64,000 nt of DNA from Prosapia bicincta (Eukaryota > Arthropoda > Insecta > Hemiptera > Cercopidae). Every line of letters starts with the position of its first letter. Within the stretch, counting starts at the first letter, position 1. The stretch spans positions 130,022,033 through 130,086,032 of the forward strand of contig JBAIZL010000002.1 of the NCBI GenBank assembly GCA_036971475.1, read 5' to 3'. A program made the position numbers and the translations under genes. The notes beneath the pieces are model-generated. The model saw nothing but the letters and a program-made list of their open reading frames with translations, searched no databases and was not told the DNA's origin. Positions 24,590-36,989 of this stretch are shown piece after piece.

Positions 24590-25330
24590 TTTTTCAAAAC
24601 ATGTTAACTTCTAAATAGGTGTCTTAAGCTAAGTTGGTGTAGATAGGGCAGTTAAATATGATTATTTTAGAAACCACAGAAAAACCAAAGCTATGTATTT
24701 GTTGTTCCTTGTATATTGGATTTATGTATATTTATGTATAGTGGGTTTAGATAAAAATATTTTTTGTTGTATTTTATATTGTCAGCTTGAGTTTTAGTAA
24801 ACCTAGATTAAAGTCTGTGTGTTAGTTTCACTCATTCTTTTCCTTTCTGCTCTTCAGTCATAGAAAAGAAGAATGGAAACAACTATAATAAGGTGAAAAG
24901 TGAAATCATTTTTCATGGCTTGACTATGGCTTTATTTTTTTCAGTTTTATTGTCTGTTCTTATCTGCCAATAATTTGTTTATAATGTTCTTTAGTAATTT
25001 TTGCAAGATTTTACTTTATATATTTGTTATTATTTCTTACTAGTGAATATTAAAACTCATTGTTATTTTTAGCGTTGGTTAATATAGTCGCTAAATTGGA
25101 TATTTTATTTTAAAATACTATTTGTAAGAGTGAAGATTTATAATATCATTTAGTATAGTACCACAGCATTATGGCTGTTCACGGGTTACTTTCTTTCAAC
25201 ATCCAATTGATCGTAAATAAAAGAAAATTACTACTAAAAAACTGTTTCATTACTAAACATTTTATACACTTGTTACTTTTCGGCATCAGTTTTGAAGCTC
25301 TGCTCTCCCTCCTCCTCCTCCCTCAGTTTA
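24590..25330. other. No feature recognised
   Basis: AT-rich DNA with nothing I can support. Confidence 0.4.
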
Positions 25331-25339
25331 GGGGAAATA

Positions 25340-26760
25340 TAGAAGTCATTTTGTGCTGGGCCAGGAGTGAAAGAACATGTTTACACATGATGCCAAGGAC
25401 ACATAATAGGACAAACATAAACACCCAGTCAATCTTCGCTGAACATCTCATATCCACAAACAAAACAAAAATGACCAATGATACACAACCAAACAGTTGA
25501 ATATGTACAAACACTTCAAACTACAGTAGAGTCTCGATAATTCGAGGTAAATGGGACCGAGACCCCTTCAGATTATACGGAAATATGTTCAAATGGGGGT
25601 TCTAATGAACCTTAATACTATAATTAAGAATGCACGAAATACTGTATTGATTATAGTACTTACATAAATTTAATGTTGATTTGGAGTATATTGTTCATCA
25701 CGGTTACTACATTTTTTGGAAAAAGTGTTAAAAGTATCTTTTACATCTGCTTATCAGAATGTTTTTGTTCTTCGTAGCATAGATATCTTAGTAGAAGCAC
25801 ATCTGTTGGTGTGGTGTCTGTTATTCAATAAAGCATAGTGCAGTTTCCAAGACGGCCTTCACTGTGATAAATTTCCCCTTCTTGGACTATCTCAGTCGAA
25901 CCTTCATCTTTATTCTCGTCATCACTGCATTCAGTAGTTTCTTGTACAATGTGTTATTGTTACTCACGTTCATCCTTACTCATCCATTGACGATTGTCCG
26001 TATCATCGACATTTTCACAACCTGAACATTTCTTGATAACAAATGTCAAATCTCTTTCTTCTTGTGGATCAATAACACAGCAGCAGATTCATTATGACTC
26101 AGGATTTATTTCTTGACTTACTTGATGTTTCATCTTTTATTTCCATGATTTGACTATATAGTATATAACTTCCTTAACTGTAGAAAGACTACAATGCTCT
26201 CCTACATTTGAGTCGCTTCCATGAGAGATTGTAAAGGGTAACATCTGTATTTTTTTTTTTTTTTTTGTACATTCCAGAACACCCTGATACATCAACTAGA
26301 TTAAGCTCGTAACATTTCCGGGTAGAAGTAAAGCACGGATATAATCAAAGCACAGTTGATCTTCATCAAGATGTGATGGAGAGTTGTCTAACAGTATGTA
26401 ATTTGAATTTCCCTTCAAATAGATAGAATCGTCTGAAATATAAATAACTCAAATTTAACTGAAGCTCGAAAAATTGGGACTCGGATTTTCAAGACTCTAT
26501 TGTATACCTTACACACATACTTAACACTCAAATTCATTATAACTCACATACCCTCAATACTCTCTAAAATACACCTAAATCCCTACCCTAATATCCCACC
26601 CCATCCTAACCTACAACAACCAAGAGCTGAGTTATGATCTGAGTTGACAATGGGATTGCAATAACGCTTTAGGTTGCCATGTAGGACAATGTTCATTTTT
26701 TTTCGGCAGTGTAAAAAAAATAGTCCAAACTCCTCACAACCATCTTTTTTGCTACTTTAG
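25340..26760 (+). mobile_element. Family A PLE fragment split by a Tigger copy
   Basis: Left of 25522, one frame ends in HNRTNINTQSIFAEHLI, which resembles a PLE GIY-YIG C-terminal region. After the Tigger element the sequence resumes with the same AC-rich block (TACCTTACACACATACTTAA) and then CTGAGTTGACAATGGGATTG, the start of the family A arm. The same two blocks are contiguous around 11690-11880. The arm is truncated soon after 26660. Confidence 0.65.
25524..26502 (-). mobile_element. Tigger/pogo-like element nested in a PLE
   Basis: A 979-bp copy starting CAGTAGAGTCTCGATAATTC, ending CAAGACTCTATTG, with TA on both sides. It has the same minus-strand transposase tail block as 5790-6887 (the shared CTACATTTTTTGGAAAAAGT region), heavily broken. 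The PLE sequence interrupted by it allows the pre-insertion site to be read. Confidence 0.85.
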
Positions 26761-27286
26761 TCAGTTGTAAAGATATTTTGGAAGTAGTTGAAAAATAAAA
26801 TTAGCAAATCATACCTGTAAATTGTGTTGTAAATGGTGACAGTGTTAATTTTTATTCATGCAATAGAATTTTAAATATATTTTAAAATCATATTATGCGT
26901 ATAGAAATTTTCTATTATGAATTGTTCAAAACCTTAATAATGTTTTCAGTTACAGCAAATTAAAAGTGTATGAAATGTAGTAAAAGCTTCAGCATACTTT
27001 CTATTATATTCAAACAATATAGTTTTAAAATACAAACTTGTGTACCTTTATGACAAAAATTGTTTTTTTCAAAAATCATTCAGAAAAACTTTAAAACAAT
27101 AGGTTTTAGTATACAACTTTATGAAAAGCGCTTTTAAACAACTTTTTAGGCAATTTTTAAGCAATAAAAAGCCAATTAAAATTAAGGTTTTTTAATATTT
27201 TTTACCTATAACCACATAAATCAACTTTGCCGTAGTGTTTAATTTAATATTTGTTGATTCCATTTTCAAGTGAGCTACTAGTTATC
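26761..27286. other. No feature recognised
   Basis: AT-rich DNA; nothing supportable. Confidence 0.4.
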
Positions 27287-27341
27287 ACTAAACACTTTTA
27301 AATGTTTATAAACTTGCTTATAGTGGCACTTACTTTGTTTG

Positions 27342-27385
27342 TTGAGACGGCCGTTTCGGGAGATGTGTCCCATTTTCAACTCAGA
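27342..27385 (-). ncRNA. Hammerhead-like motif, family A copy 3, left arm
   Basis: Read on the minus strand: GAG, UUGAAAAU, hairpin GGGA/UCCC with a 6-nt loop, GAAA, the palindrome CGGCCG, UC, and UCAAC. One base is missing after UC compared with the other copies. Hairpin, GAAA and the CGGCCGUC cleavage-site side all match type I hammerheads with very short stem III. Confidence 0.45.
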
Positions 27386-27408
27386 CCGTAACTCGCGGAG
27401 TTATGGTC

Positions 27409-27450
27409 TGAGTTGACAATGAGACAGATCTCACGAAACAGCCGTCCTCA
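27409..27450 (+). ncRNA. Hammerhead-like motif, family A copy 3, right arm
   Basis: UGAG, core UUGACAAU, hairpin (GAGA...), GAAA, CAGCCG, UC, CUCA. Stem I UGAG/CUCA pairs perfectly. One A-A mismatch interrupts the hairpin and one change breaks the stem III palindrome. Confidence 0.45.
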
Positions 27451-27505
27451 ACAAACAAAGTAAGTGCTACTATAGGCAAGTTTTTAAACATTTAAAAGTG
27501 TTTAG

Positions 27506-28505
27506 TTTAATTTAAATAAATGTTTATTATTATTTACATTATTAATACATTATTTGTTTAAATGTTTTACCTACTCAATTTTTTATTTATATAATATTTT
27601 ATTTACTTATTTATATATAAATTTTTTTCAGAATAAACCCAAAATGTTGGGTATATGCTATTTCCTTGCATTTACATGTTGGTCAAATAAAAAACTGTTA
27701 CACAGTTAGTAACCAAATTGTAACTGGAATATTTTATAAAGGGCTATTATTAAAGTCTATTATTTTATTTGCATTAAAAATACTTTATTGCTCAGCTCGG
27801 AATTTTTAAGTTTTTCATGTTTTTGTTACAAACTTTTAGTATTTAAAATATGTTCTTGTTTATTTATTTTTTTTACTACTGGACAACGATTGCACCTACT
27901 CCATTTTTTTCACATATGTTACTCAAAAATATATTTTAAATAAGAAATAAGTAAATTCCAAGTATCACAAACCATAATCTGTGGTTAAAACTTATCGAAT
28001 AATACAGACATACCTTGCTTTACAAACTCACTCCTTTGAAAGTAATTCTTCAGAAATCATCACACCATGTTGTATAGCATTGCAAGACAGTTATTTTAAG
28101 ACATAGCTTCATTGTAACCCTTTGTGTTAGATTTGGATGTAATAAAGTGAAAAGAATAACTTTCCTAATGTAGGCTGTATACTATACGATTGCATAAGTC
28201 AAGGAATTGTCTCCATTTACACGCAGTTTACATGTAATTATGCACGATAAGGTGAATTATATATGCAGGTTATGCTAAGTGCTTGTTGCACTCAATTTTA
28301 GCATTAATAAAGTTATTATTTTTTTATATCGAAACCTATACCAACTGAATACTTTATTGCCAGGTTGTAAAATAGGTTTGTAATTAATTTAATGAAATTG
28401 AAATAACAGGTATAAAACAGTGATGTGTGCCTCAGTGTGTTTAAAAAATTTTAACCACTATTCATCGATTGGGACATTCACAATTACTGTTTCTTTATTC
28501 TTTTA
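27506..28505. other. No feature recognised
   Basis: AT-rich DNA; nothing supportable. Confidence 0.4.
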
Positions 28506-28638
28506 CTTTCCAAAAAAGTCACTACTTACTGATATTTCTCAGCAGGGGCATCTCGCACTTAGTCAGTGAATTGTTCAATGATGTTAGTCAGGAAAAAGAC
28601 TGTGTTCTTCTGTGTGAATCTGTATAGCTTTGTATACT

Positions 28639-28698
28639 GTGATGTCCTGTTGTTTAAGAGTGATGTCCTGTTGTTTAAGAGTGATGTCCTGTTGTTTA
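28639..28698. repeat. 21-bp tandem repeat, three units
   Basis: Units starting GTGATGTCCTGTTGTTTAAG at 28639, 28660 and 28681, the last slightly short. They lie in the left arm of the family F fold-back and have no counterpart in the right arm, so they arose after the inverted structure formed. Confidence 0.95.
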
Positions 28699-29035
28699 TG
28701 TGTTTAAATATTGTGTGTTTGTGAGTGAGTTTTTCATTTAGTATTTGTTGTAGCTTTTTTTGTGGTGTTTTTATATTTTAAAACTTTTTATTGTGTTAAG
28801 TTAATTTTTTCTAAAACGTTTAGAATTTCTAGATTCTATCCTTGTAGTGTGTTCTGTATATGTATGGAGAAATTTCTAATTGGATTGTTTGTGTTTGATA
28901 TTTTTATGTGTTCTTTCTATTGTATGGTGAAGTCTCTTCCTGTTTGTTGTAAGTAGAAAGCTTGGGTAGTTGCTGTATGTGATCTCGTACACCCCTGCTC
29001 TGTTGTGTTTGTTCTAGTGTTTTTGTGTTGTGTAG

Positions 29036-29431
29036 GTGTTTTTTGTTATATGTTTTGAAGGTGGTGTTACATTTAATCTACATAGGACACACAAAATGAA
29101 ACTTTACCATACAATAAAAGGTACACATAAAAGACATCAAAAACACATTACCCAAATCAAATTCCACCATATACAAACAGGACATGCCATATACATGGAA
29201 CCTAGAAGTTCTACACTCCATAAAAAGAGTTATAAACCTAAACACAATGGGAAAGTTGGAAATAAACAAACATCACAAAAACCAATTACCATACATACTA
29301 AAGAAAAAGTACACTCAAAATCACACACTATATTCAAACATATAATTAACAACTACTCTCTGAATAACAACACTTTACAGAATATTAAAATACTACAGAA
29401 TCACAATAACATAACACACTGGAGCAAATAG
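29036..29431 (+). pseudogene. PLE GIY-YIG C-terminal fragment
   Basis: A frame of 131 codons; from about residue 20 it reads KMKLYHTIKGTHKRHQKHIT, then HHIQTGHAIYME and a tail ending in HTIFKHIINNYSL. PLE endonuclease tails carry this H-rich order (xxEHxx..., GHxx). The GIY and YIG strands themselves are missing from this piece; a mutated version sits inverted at about 28830-29010. Confidence 0.6.
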
Positions 29432-29519
29432 TCTCGTCCTTGACTTACATCATTGAACAATGCACTGACCTAGTTGGAAATATGTCCGCTGAGGAACCTC
29501 AATAAGTATTGTGTTTTTA

Positions 29520-32142
29520 TCTCAAGTGAATTAATAAATGAATATTATTAAAAACCCTTAAAATGTACAACCAAGAAACTGAAAGTTTTAAAGTAACTTG
29601 TTTTTTCTTTAGAATATATATTTGAGGAACATATTAAGAAAAACAAATAGAATGGTAAATTTTTTTTGAAATATTACCTTTTTTAAAATCAATTTTAAAA
29701 ATTTTGTCATAAAAAAGGTTTGAAATTTTAATTACATCTTGCTGAATTAATTATTTATTTGTTTAAACAATTTTTGCCTCCCGATGTTTATAAATATTCA
29801 TTATAACTTTAAAAAATATTGGTTTTCAAAAACGTAACCGTTAACACTTTTGACATTTGGCCAGACAGTATGAAGAACCCTCTTAAGAAATTGTATAAAG
29901 TACTTTCAGATATACAAAATTTATAACAGTTTTATCATTTATAGCAATTTACAGACTAGAACATTTATTTTATGTTTTAACATTTTTACAAATTTTACAA
30001 ACAATTTGCTGAACATTTCTTAAAAGCCTAAGGGTACTAAGGGTCAGTTTTAATTTTTTTTATGTCTAATTTGACACCACCATAATTCTAATCTAAAAAC
30101 CTTGTAATTTTTATGATTATCCTGTAAAGCCATTTAATTTCATAAATATATTTTTTTAATTTTGAAAACTATCTAAAAAAATTAGTTATTGTTACAAGCA
30201 AAGTGAGAAATATAAACAATTCTCTGCAATCAGGGTCAAATTTATCAGTCAACTTATTTTTAAAAAATTTACTAGCAATTGAACTATTGATAAGAAATTT
30301 TAGTGACTGTACAATTTTAGAGAATTATTTTTCATGTCATCTTTAAATCAAAGATCGTTTAAACAAACTTACAGATAAGAAAACAAAGTGAATATTGTAT
30401 TGTTGGAATGATGTAAGTGAAGTTTTAATATTTCAAGTCTTTAGCTCATCAGTTAAATTTAATTTGTGTAAACAAATATTATTTAAACAATTTTACTAAC
30501 AAGAAACTGAGTGAATATTGCTTGTTATCTATCCCCAACCCATGTTTAAAATTTCAATTTCCTATCTCATCGGACAATTTTGATTTAGTACAGAATATTG
30601 CATCTCCGTCCAGTTCTGGCATGTTTAAAATTTCAAGTCTCTAGATCATTGGGAAGTTAGTTTAAACTCATTTGCAAAATTCCACAGGCAGATATGATGG
30701 AAACCGAACTAATAAAGCCGTAGTAATACCTATAACTTTCTAAATCTACTGTTGCACCTTCCTTCAAATACCCACACTTTCACAGTTTCCCATCAACTAA
30801 CTGTGGATATCGAATGGAAGAAAAAGTTTTGATTTAACAAATGGTTGTCTTCACATATTGTCTATTAATTCTGTTCTATAAAATATTGATTTGTTTTTAA
30901 CAAACGATATTTTTACAATTTTATTATTTACAAATTATATTATATTTTTTTCCCAGTCGAAAAACCTATTAAAGTTATCATCGTCTAAATTGTATTTTAT
31001 TGGACAAAAGAACTGATGCTTTTTTTGTAATATACCTTTTTCAAATCATCTGTGCTCTAAAACTTAAGCTCCAATGATTCTTTCTAAAGTGGTTTTTGTG
31101 ACAATGACTATTTATTACAGATTTCCTTGATAATGATGATGTTGATATGTCATTCATTTCAGGCAACAATAGATGTATTGTGCTCTTTCCCACATATATT
31201 GAACCCTTCTTACAATTCTCCGAGATACCTTATCTCAGATAAACTTATTTGCCTCACGAAAAAAATGTTCTCTTTAGTTTTCTGTAACTTTTATTTGGAA
31301 TTTTGCTATGAGCTTGTTTTAATTTTTGTAGAGAGATCTGAATCCCCATTGTTCATTTTTTTCTATGGATATACCGAAAATGTAAGGTAATCCATAAAAA
31401 TAAGACAGTTATTTGTTAGGTTTTCCCCCATACATAGGACTCCCATTGGTTTTCTCCCATACATAGTATATTTCACCATCAATTTCAACATCTTCCTCAC
31501 TTATTTCTTTACATAACTCGAAGATTTGACTAAGTGTGCAGTTGAAGATTAAATTGACCTCCCTCATCTTCTCGTCTAACTAGCGTAACAAATTTTATTA
31601 TTATAGAATTTTCAATTTTTATATGCTCAACACATGTTGCGCAAATTGCCTACATAAAAGTTTTTAAACTTTTTATATTTTACTAGAACAATATACTGTT
31701 AATCCCACATAGAGAATATTTTTCTCTTATTGTATCTTAAATGTTTGTCCCTTATAACAGAACAGGGCACATTTGTTCAATAGCTCACATAATATGTAAA
31801 TAATATATTTTTGTTATTAAAGTTTTTGTTAACATTTTTTATAAGCCTTATCAAGAAAGGACGCTCAATACAAATGTATAGAACAAAAATTTAATATTTG
31901 TGCTTCGGATGACCAGTATGGGTTCTAATCATTTCATGCCATAATTTTCACTAGTTTTTGATATATTGCAAAACAAAAACGCTCCTTAAAAACCAATAGA
32001 ACATTTTATTTATTTAGTATTTTTTAATGTCATTGAATTAACTTCCCTTATGGGCTAAATATATTTGTGAAAAAATTCAACTTTCTAATAATGTCTCATT
32101 AACTTTGACCAGTTTACATCCTAACCATAGCATTTTTGCTTG
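29520..32142. other. Mostly featureless; loose internal repeat at 30357-30660
   Basis: AT-rich DNA. Two to three degenerate units of about 110-120 bp begin GTTTAAACAAACTTAC or similar at about 30357 and 30480, with a partial unit near 30620 sharing TTTAAAATTTCAAGTCTCTA. The 87-codon frame at 31127-31390 has no recognisable motif. Confidence 0.35.
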
Positions 32143-32410
32143 TTTGTAATCAGCTTGAATTCACTGATTAAACTATAAGTAATTATTCCATAACTAAGTT
32201 AATACTCTAGAACTTACTTGCTGACCCATTTTGAAACAATAGTTTCATTTACATAGCTGACTCTCCTCGCTTAGTATTAATAAACCTGAATAGAGTGTTA
32301 GCTTCAAAAATGAAAAGGTTGTTTCGAAAAGCGTCAGCATGTAAGTTCTCAAGTATTCACTATACGCAATAATTACTCAGTTACGCAATACGCACTTCTC
32401 AGTTACGCAA
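32143..32410. repeat. PLE-like fold-back, family E copy
   Basis: It starts with the family E border (TGTAATCAGCTTGAATTCAC), followed by a left arm with ACTTACTTGCTGACC and a right arm with CGTCAGCATGTAAGTT. The right arm ends in a three-fold CAGTTACGCAATA repeat (32370-32415). It is closely related to the copy that carries an RT fragment at 56595-57320, but has no coding insert. Confidence 0.7.
32301..32338 (+). ncRNA. Hammerhead-like motif, family E
   Basis: GCU, 8-nt segment UCAAAAAU, hairpin GAAA/UUUC, GAAA, AGCGU, C, AGC. Stem I is only three pairs (GCU/AGC) and the core is further from the canonical one than in families A and C. The GAAA and GCGUC side fits well. Confidence 0.35.
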
Positions 32411-33149
32411 TAATAACTTGTAGATTAACATTTTGCTTTTATAAATTGACTCTCCTAGTTTTAGTCTAAAATAGTCGTAAGTATTCAACTCACGTTTCTT
32501 AGTATAGTTTAAAAATATTGATTTTTATTTCGCTTACTTGTGTAGAATGGCTTACTTTTATGCATATAAAATGCTGCATTTTATTTTTTCAGTGAATTGT
32601 CATTTCCAACGTTGTTATTGGTAGACATTTTTAGTAGAGCATAATTTTTACAAACACCACCTCTTGCATGATGCAAATGTAACACACCTTAAGTATCTTG
32701 AATTAAAAACATACCTTTGATATAATTATAATACAATAATATAATTTTTTATTGTTTCAGTGATTCTGTGAAGCTGTGGAGACTGAACAATCGCTTAGAT
32801 TTTTTACTAAATGAAACGTGACGGGCATTTAAATACCTACTGAAATTAGTAAAGGAGATGGCTCTGTTCCTAATGCGTATGTTAAAAAGACTGCTAACAC
32901 TTTCCTTTAAGGAGCGACATTCCGTTTAGAAGAGAACTTCATTTATCTTTGGATTTCACTAAATCATTAGAAAAGATATTTCAACAAAATTATCAGGCTA
33001 CACTGGATACAAAATGTAGAAGATTGATTAAAATAAGACAATATTAATAAAACTAAAACACAAAGGAATAACAAAAATCCTGAAATTTTTAATAAAAGTC
33101 AATTAAAGTGATAAGAGCTTTATAGATATAGATGATTCATTTGAAGAAT

Positions 33150-33510
33150 GTAGATAACAAATCCTGGTGAAAACAAATCCTTAGATAAACTTTTGTTTCC
33201 TAGTAAAAATGAACAAATTAAATTTGAGCCTAACCTAAAAGTATATGAGTAGCATTTAAAAAATTTTTAGGCAAAAGAATCTGCTTACAGTAATGTATTA
33301 ACTGAGCAAAAAACAATACAATATCAAATATGCAAATCTAAAGAAGTTGTAAAAACGACGAATTCATTACAAACTGAAAGTTTACCTGAATTAGCAGATA
33401 AACATTGGAGACTTTGCTTACAATTATTATATCCAGAAAGAAGTTTATGGGATTGGAGGAAAACAAAATGGAAAACTACAAGAATTTTCAGAGTTATTGT
33501 TAAGTGTTAA
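33150..33510 (+). pseudogene. Unknown coding relic, plus-strand copy
   Basis: One frame reads QTESLPELADKHWRLCLQLL and continues LYPERSLWDWRKTKW before a stop near 33510. Upstream pieces in the same or shifted frames (ENKSLDKLLFPSKNEQIKF, ESAYSNVLTEQKT) match the minus-strand copy at 33830-34260. I do not recognise the protein. Stops and frameshifts show it is not functional. It could be a processed host-gene copy or part of an unidentified transposon. Confidence 0.45.
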
Positions 33511-33829
33511 GAAAAATTAAAACAATCAAAGTGTACATTTTCATGATTTGTTATTTTGTTTTTCTTGCGATGAAAGGCAATTTAAAGCATTTTTTTATAA
33601 ACGGTGAGGCTTAATGTGACATTTTAGACCTCAATTCACCTGTTAGTGTTAAGAACAAAAAGTGTATAAACTTGGATCATTGTAACAACTTTGAAACATT
33701 CTATGGGTTTCTAAAATAATTGGCACTCTTTGCCCTTTTTAAATCTATTTACTAAAACTAATACCTAGTTACTACATGATGGTTGATATAGTGTTTGTTC
33801 ATTAGTTTGTTTTTGATTTTTCTTAACAC

Positions 33830-34740
33830 ATAATAACTCTGAAAGTTCTTGTAGTTTTTCAATTTTTTTTCTTTAATCACATAAACAACTTTCGTGATAT
33901 GATAATTGTAAAATTCAGATAAACTTACACTTAGTTTGTATAACTTTTTCTTTAGACTTGGATAAAAGAAATTGTATACTTTTCTTGCTCAACTAATGCT
34001 GTAAGCAGATTATTTTGCTTAAATTGGTTTTTCATTTTATCTATATATTGTTAGGGTTAAATCCAAACTGTTCTTTTGTTTATATTTACTAGTATACAAA
34101 GGTTTAACTGGGGATTTATTTTCAACAGTTAATCTGAATTCTGCCAAAGAACCAACTATAAGCTATCATTTAGTTTACTTTTACTTAATTTTCATGATCT
34201 TTTTTCTCCTTTGCTATGATAATTGTAAATATAAATTTGTGATATATCATTGTTTTAGGTTCAGGAGATGGTAAAATTACAATTTTAATCCTCCAATAGA
34301 GAACTGTCTTTATTACTTCCTGTTATAGATTTTCTGATAACTGTCAATGACTCAGATTCTGAATAACTTTCAATTACCGCATCCCATTTCTTCTTTTTCA
34401 TGTATCTTATTACATCACTAACACCAGAGCAATCTTTGAATTAATTAAACCTAGTGATTTTGTCCAAAGTATTTGAGAGCGTTCAATAACATCTTTATCA
34501 GATTCTGTATCAAGTTCTAACTTCTTTCTTCTACTGTGTTCTTACACAAACTCGAAGTTACATTTGACTTTACACGCTGTATCTTCCCCTATAGCTAATA
34601 ACAGAAAAATCGACATTCCATATTGGCTTTATTCACTTTTTTCTTGCACAGATGAGCTTGTACTAGAAAATTGTTTACTGGATTCTTATTAAAATGACAG
34701 TTTGTAAAATGTTTACCCATTTTATATCCAGAGTAGAGTT
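33830..34740 (-). pseudogene. Unknown coding relic, inverted copy
   Basis: Read on the minus strand, 33830-34260 is similar to 33150-33510 (shared ATAATCTGCTTACAG, GTTGAAAATAAATCC and AAAACTACAAGAA blocks). Further 5' on the minus strand it extends into sequence with no partner in the first copy, including RYMKKKKWDAVIESYSESES, TVIRKSITGSNKDSSLLED and KLELDTESDKDVIERSQILW. Lysine- and acid-rich composition suggests a nuclear protein, but I cannot name it. Confidence 0.4.
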
Positions 34741-34744
34741 GTAA

Positions 34745-36419
34745 CCCTAGGTATATAAAAAAATTTATATAAATAGTTGTATTTAGTTATTATAACAAAT
34801 ATACTTCTAGCAAAAACCAGATGTGAACTTTAGCCAGGGAAAACTGTTTATTATCCAGCCATATCCCAAGTGTATTAGAATTAAACATCTGGCAAGCCAG
34901 GTAGTGTTATAATTGCATAGATATAATTTAAACTAGATGTCAGATTTAATCCTGGACAATTACAATTTTTTTAAAAGTTGTACAATATAAAACCTGTAAA
35001 ACTGGAGAACAAACCTAAAAAGCATGCCATGTTATTGACTGTATAAGAATGTATAGACAAAAATAGGGTGATTTTCAATTTTTTAACTGTCAAACTAAAT
35101 AAAAATATCAATCCTATTATAATGACAAGAAGCGCAATATGAAAAAAAATTATGTTTAAAAATTTTTGAAAGCCTAAAAGAAATGGCCTATAATTTAAGT
35201 TTTAACAAAAAATAATTTTGTCTTATAATAGTTAATTTTTTTCTCTGCAATTATTGTCATAATTTTTAAGCTTGCAAAGACTTGATACAATCAGAAATGA
35301 ACTAACAATCTTTAACTAGATTTTTCCAATATAAGGTCAAGCAGAAGCAAGTTAACAAAAATCACGAAGACAATTTTTTTTTAAAAAGCTCTAAAACATC
35401 ATGAGGTTGTGAGATATATAAGATTTACATTAGTCTCTTCACAATTCAGTAAATATTTTCTTTAATCTACATTTTCAAAACATTTATTTCAGAAAAATTT
35501 TGTTAAAATGTAAAGGTCCTCCACTAAATTAATTCATTTTTATATCATTTAAATAAGTGCCTTAAAAGTCTGTGAAAAGGTCTGACATATATCTTTAATA
35601 ATAATAAAATATACTTGTTAAAGACAGTTTTAAGAAATCGATTTGTATATTTGTTAAATTTTGTAAAGAACAGTTTGATGTACAAATCATTTTAGTTGAA
35701 GTAAAATAATTTTGTGGATTCTACTATACATGATGAATATTGTAACTTTATCTTTCATATTAAACTAAATAACACTGAGGATCTAAAAAAATTTTATCTC
35801 AGTAATTTTTTTATAAATTCACGAATTCCAAAGCCGTTGATTAGTTTAATATAAAAGTTTAAATAATTCAAACAAAACTTTTGTAAAATTTTACTTCAAA
35901 TTTTAAATCACACCAATTTGACTAATTCAATTAATTATGCCTACATTATGCATTTATATCTTTTAATGAAATAGAACTTGAATGATTTTTATAATTATAT
36001 TTATTGTATATACTTTTTATAAATACGTTTTTATTTTATCTGTTAAATGATCTTATGCATTTCAAGCTTTTCATAGAAATATCAGTAGCATATTTTTCAT
36101 TTATAATTTTAATGTCAATATTTATATTTTGTATATTTCAATATCACAGTTATAATTAATTATGAAAGTTATTGATCACCTTAGTACAATTATGTAACTG
36201 TTCAAACTATTTATTTATTATTTCTACTCTAATCTATATTTGGATTCTGTGAATCTCATTTTGTAAAGCAGCAGTGATCAAACAATAAATTTTTGTAAAC
36301 TTTTCTTTCTTAAACGTTTTTTCTATAAAACCTAATATAGTCGATTATTGAGTGTTGATTTATACTTCAACTAAGGCGCTTTTTCTTGCTTTATAGTTGA
36401 TGAATTATATATATTGTTG
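34745..36419. other. No feature recognised
   Basis: AT-rich DNA; nothing supportable. Confidence 0.4.
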
Positions 36420-36420
36420 T

Positions 36421-36604
36421 TAATTGTAAGTAATTATTCTACCACTAAGTGCAATTATTTTTACCTTATGTAATGAGGCACCTTTCGGTCACTTGGCCTT
36501 GTTGAATCATCAAGGGATTCGACAATGGCCAAGTGACCAAAAGGTGCCTCATCACATAGGGTAAATATAATTGCACTTAGTGCTGGAATAATTGTTTACA
36601 ATTA
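36421..36604. repeat. PLE fold-back, family C copy 1
   Basis: Arms are inverse complements: CCACTAAGTGCAATTATTTT and GAGGCACCTTTCGGTCACTT on the left, mirrored on the right, meeting at about 36514. No coding insert. The motif order of family C is present, but the right-arm copy has AAAA in place of GAAA. The right end runs into a (TA)n tract. Confidence 0.8.
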
Positions 36605-36624
36605 ACAATAATAACTTGATATGT

Positions 36625-36627
<3 letters not shown>

Positions 36628-36693
<66 letters not shown>
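36628..36693. repeat. (TA)n microsatellite
   Basis: About 33 TA units separating the family C fold-back from the family G fold-back. Confidence 0.98.
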
Positions 36694-36695
<2 letters not shown>

Positions 36696-36911
36696 TTAGT
36701 TTTGGTTGGTAAAGATTATTTAGATTTTTTGGACTAGGAGACTGACAGACTTACCTTGGTAAGAGTCCACTCTGTAGTCTTGAAATAGAAACACATAAAA
36801 GCACTTAAACAATGATATATTTCAACCACACAGTGGTCTTTGTCAATCGAAGAGAAAACACAAAAAGAAATATGAGAGAATGAAATAAAATAATTATTTT
36901 ATGCTCATTCA

Positions 36912-36989
<78 letters not shown>

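Larger units (their letters stand above)
27287..27505. repeat. PLE fold-back, family A copy 3 (pure palindrome)
   Basis: Arms of about 108 bp (27287-27394 and 27399-27505) are near-perfect inverse complements joined by a few bases. No PLE coding sequence lies between them. Both arms carry the family A hammerhead-like motif. Confidence 0.85.
28510..29512 (+). mobile_element. PLE fold-back, family F copy 1
   Basis: The ends are inverse complements (CACTACTTACTGATATTTCT near 28520; the matching CTCAATAAGTATTGTG at 29498-29513). Minus-strand coding in the left half (about 28830-29010, GVYEITYSNYPS then TIERTHKN) is a decayed GIY-YIG core. The right half holds the plus-strand continuation, giving a head-to-head arrangement of two 3' PLE pieces. 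Confidence 0.7.

Noticed and set aside
25171..25500. 109-codon plus-strand frame as a host gene
   Set aside because: Its C-terminal part looks like a PLE endonuclease tail and the N-terminal part is hydrophobic low-complexity sequence; treated as part of the family A PLE fragment.
28500..29520. Direct and inverted repeats that could suggest a CRISPR-like array
   Set aside because: The 21-bp units are adjacent tandem copies without spacers, in a eukaryotic PLE relic.
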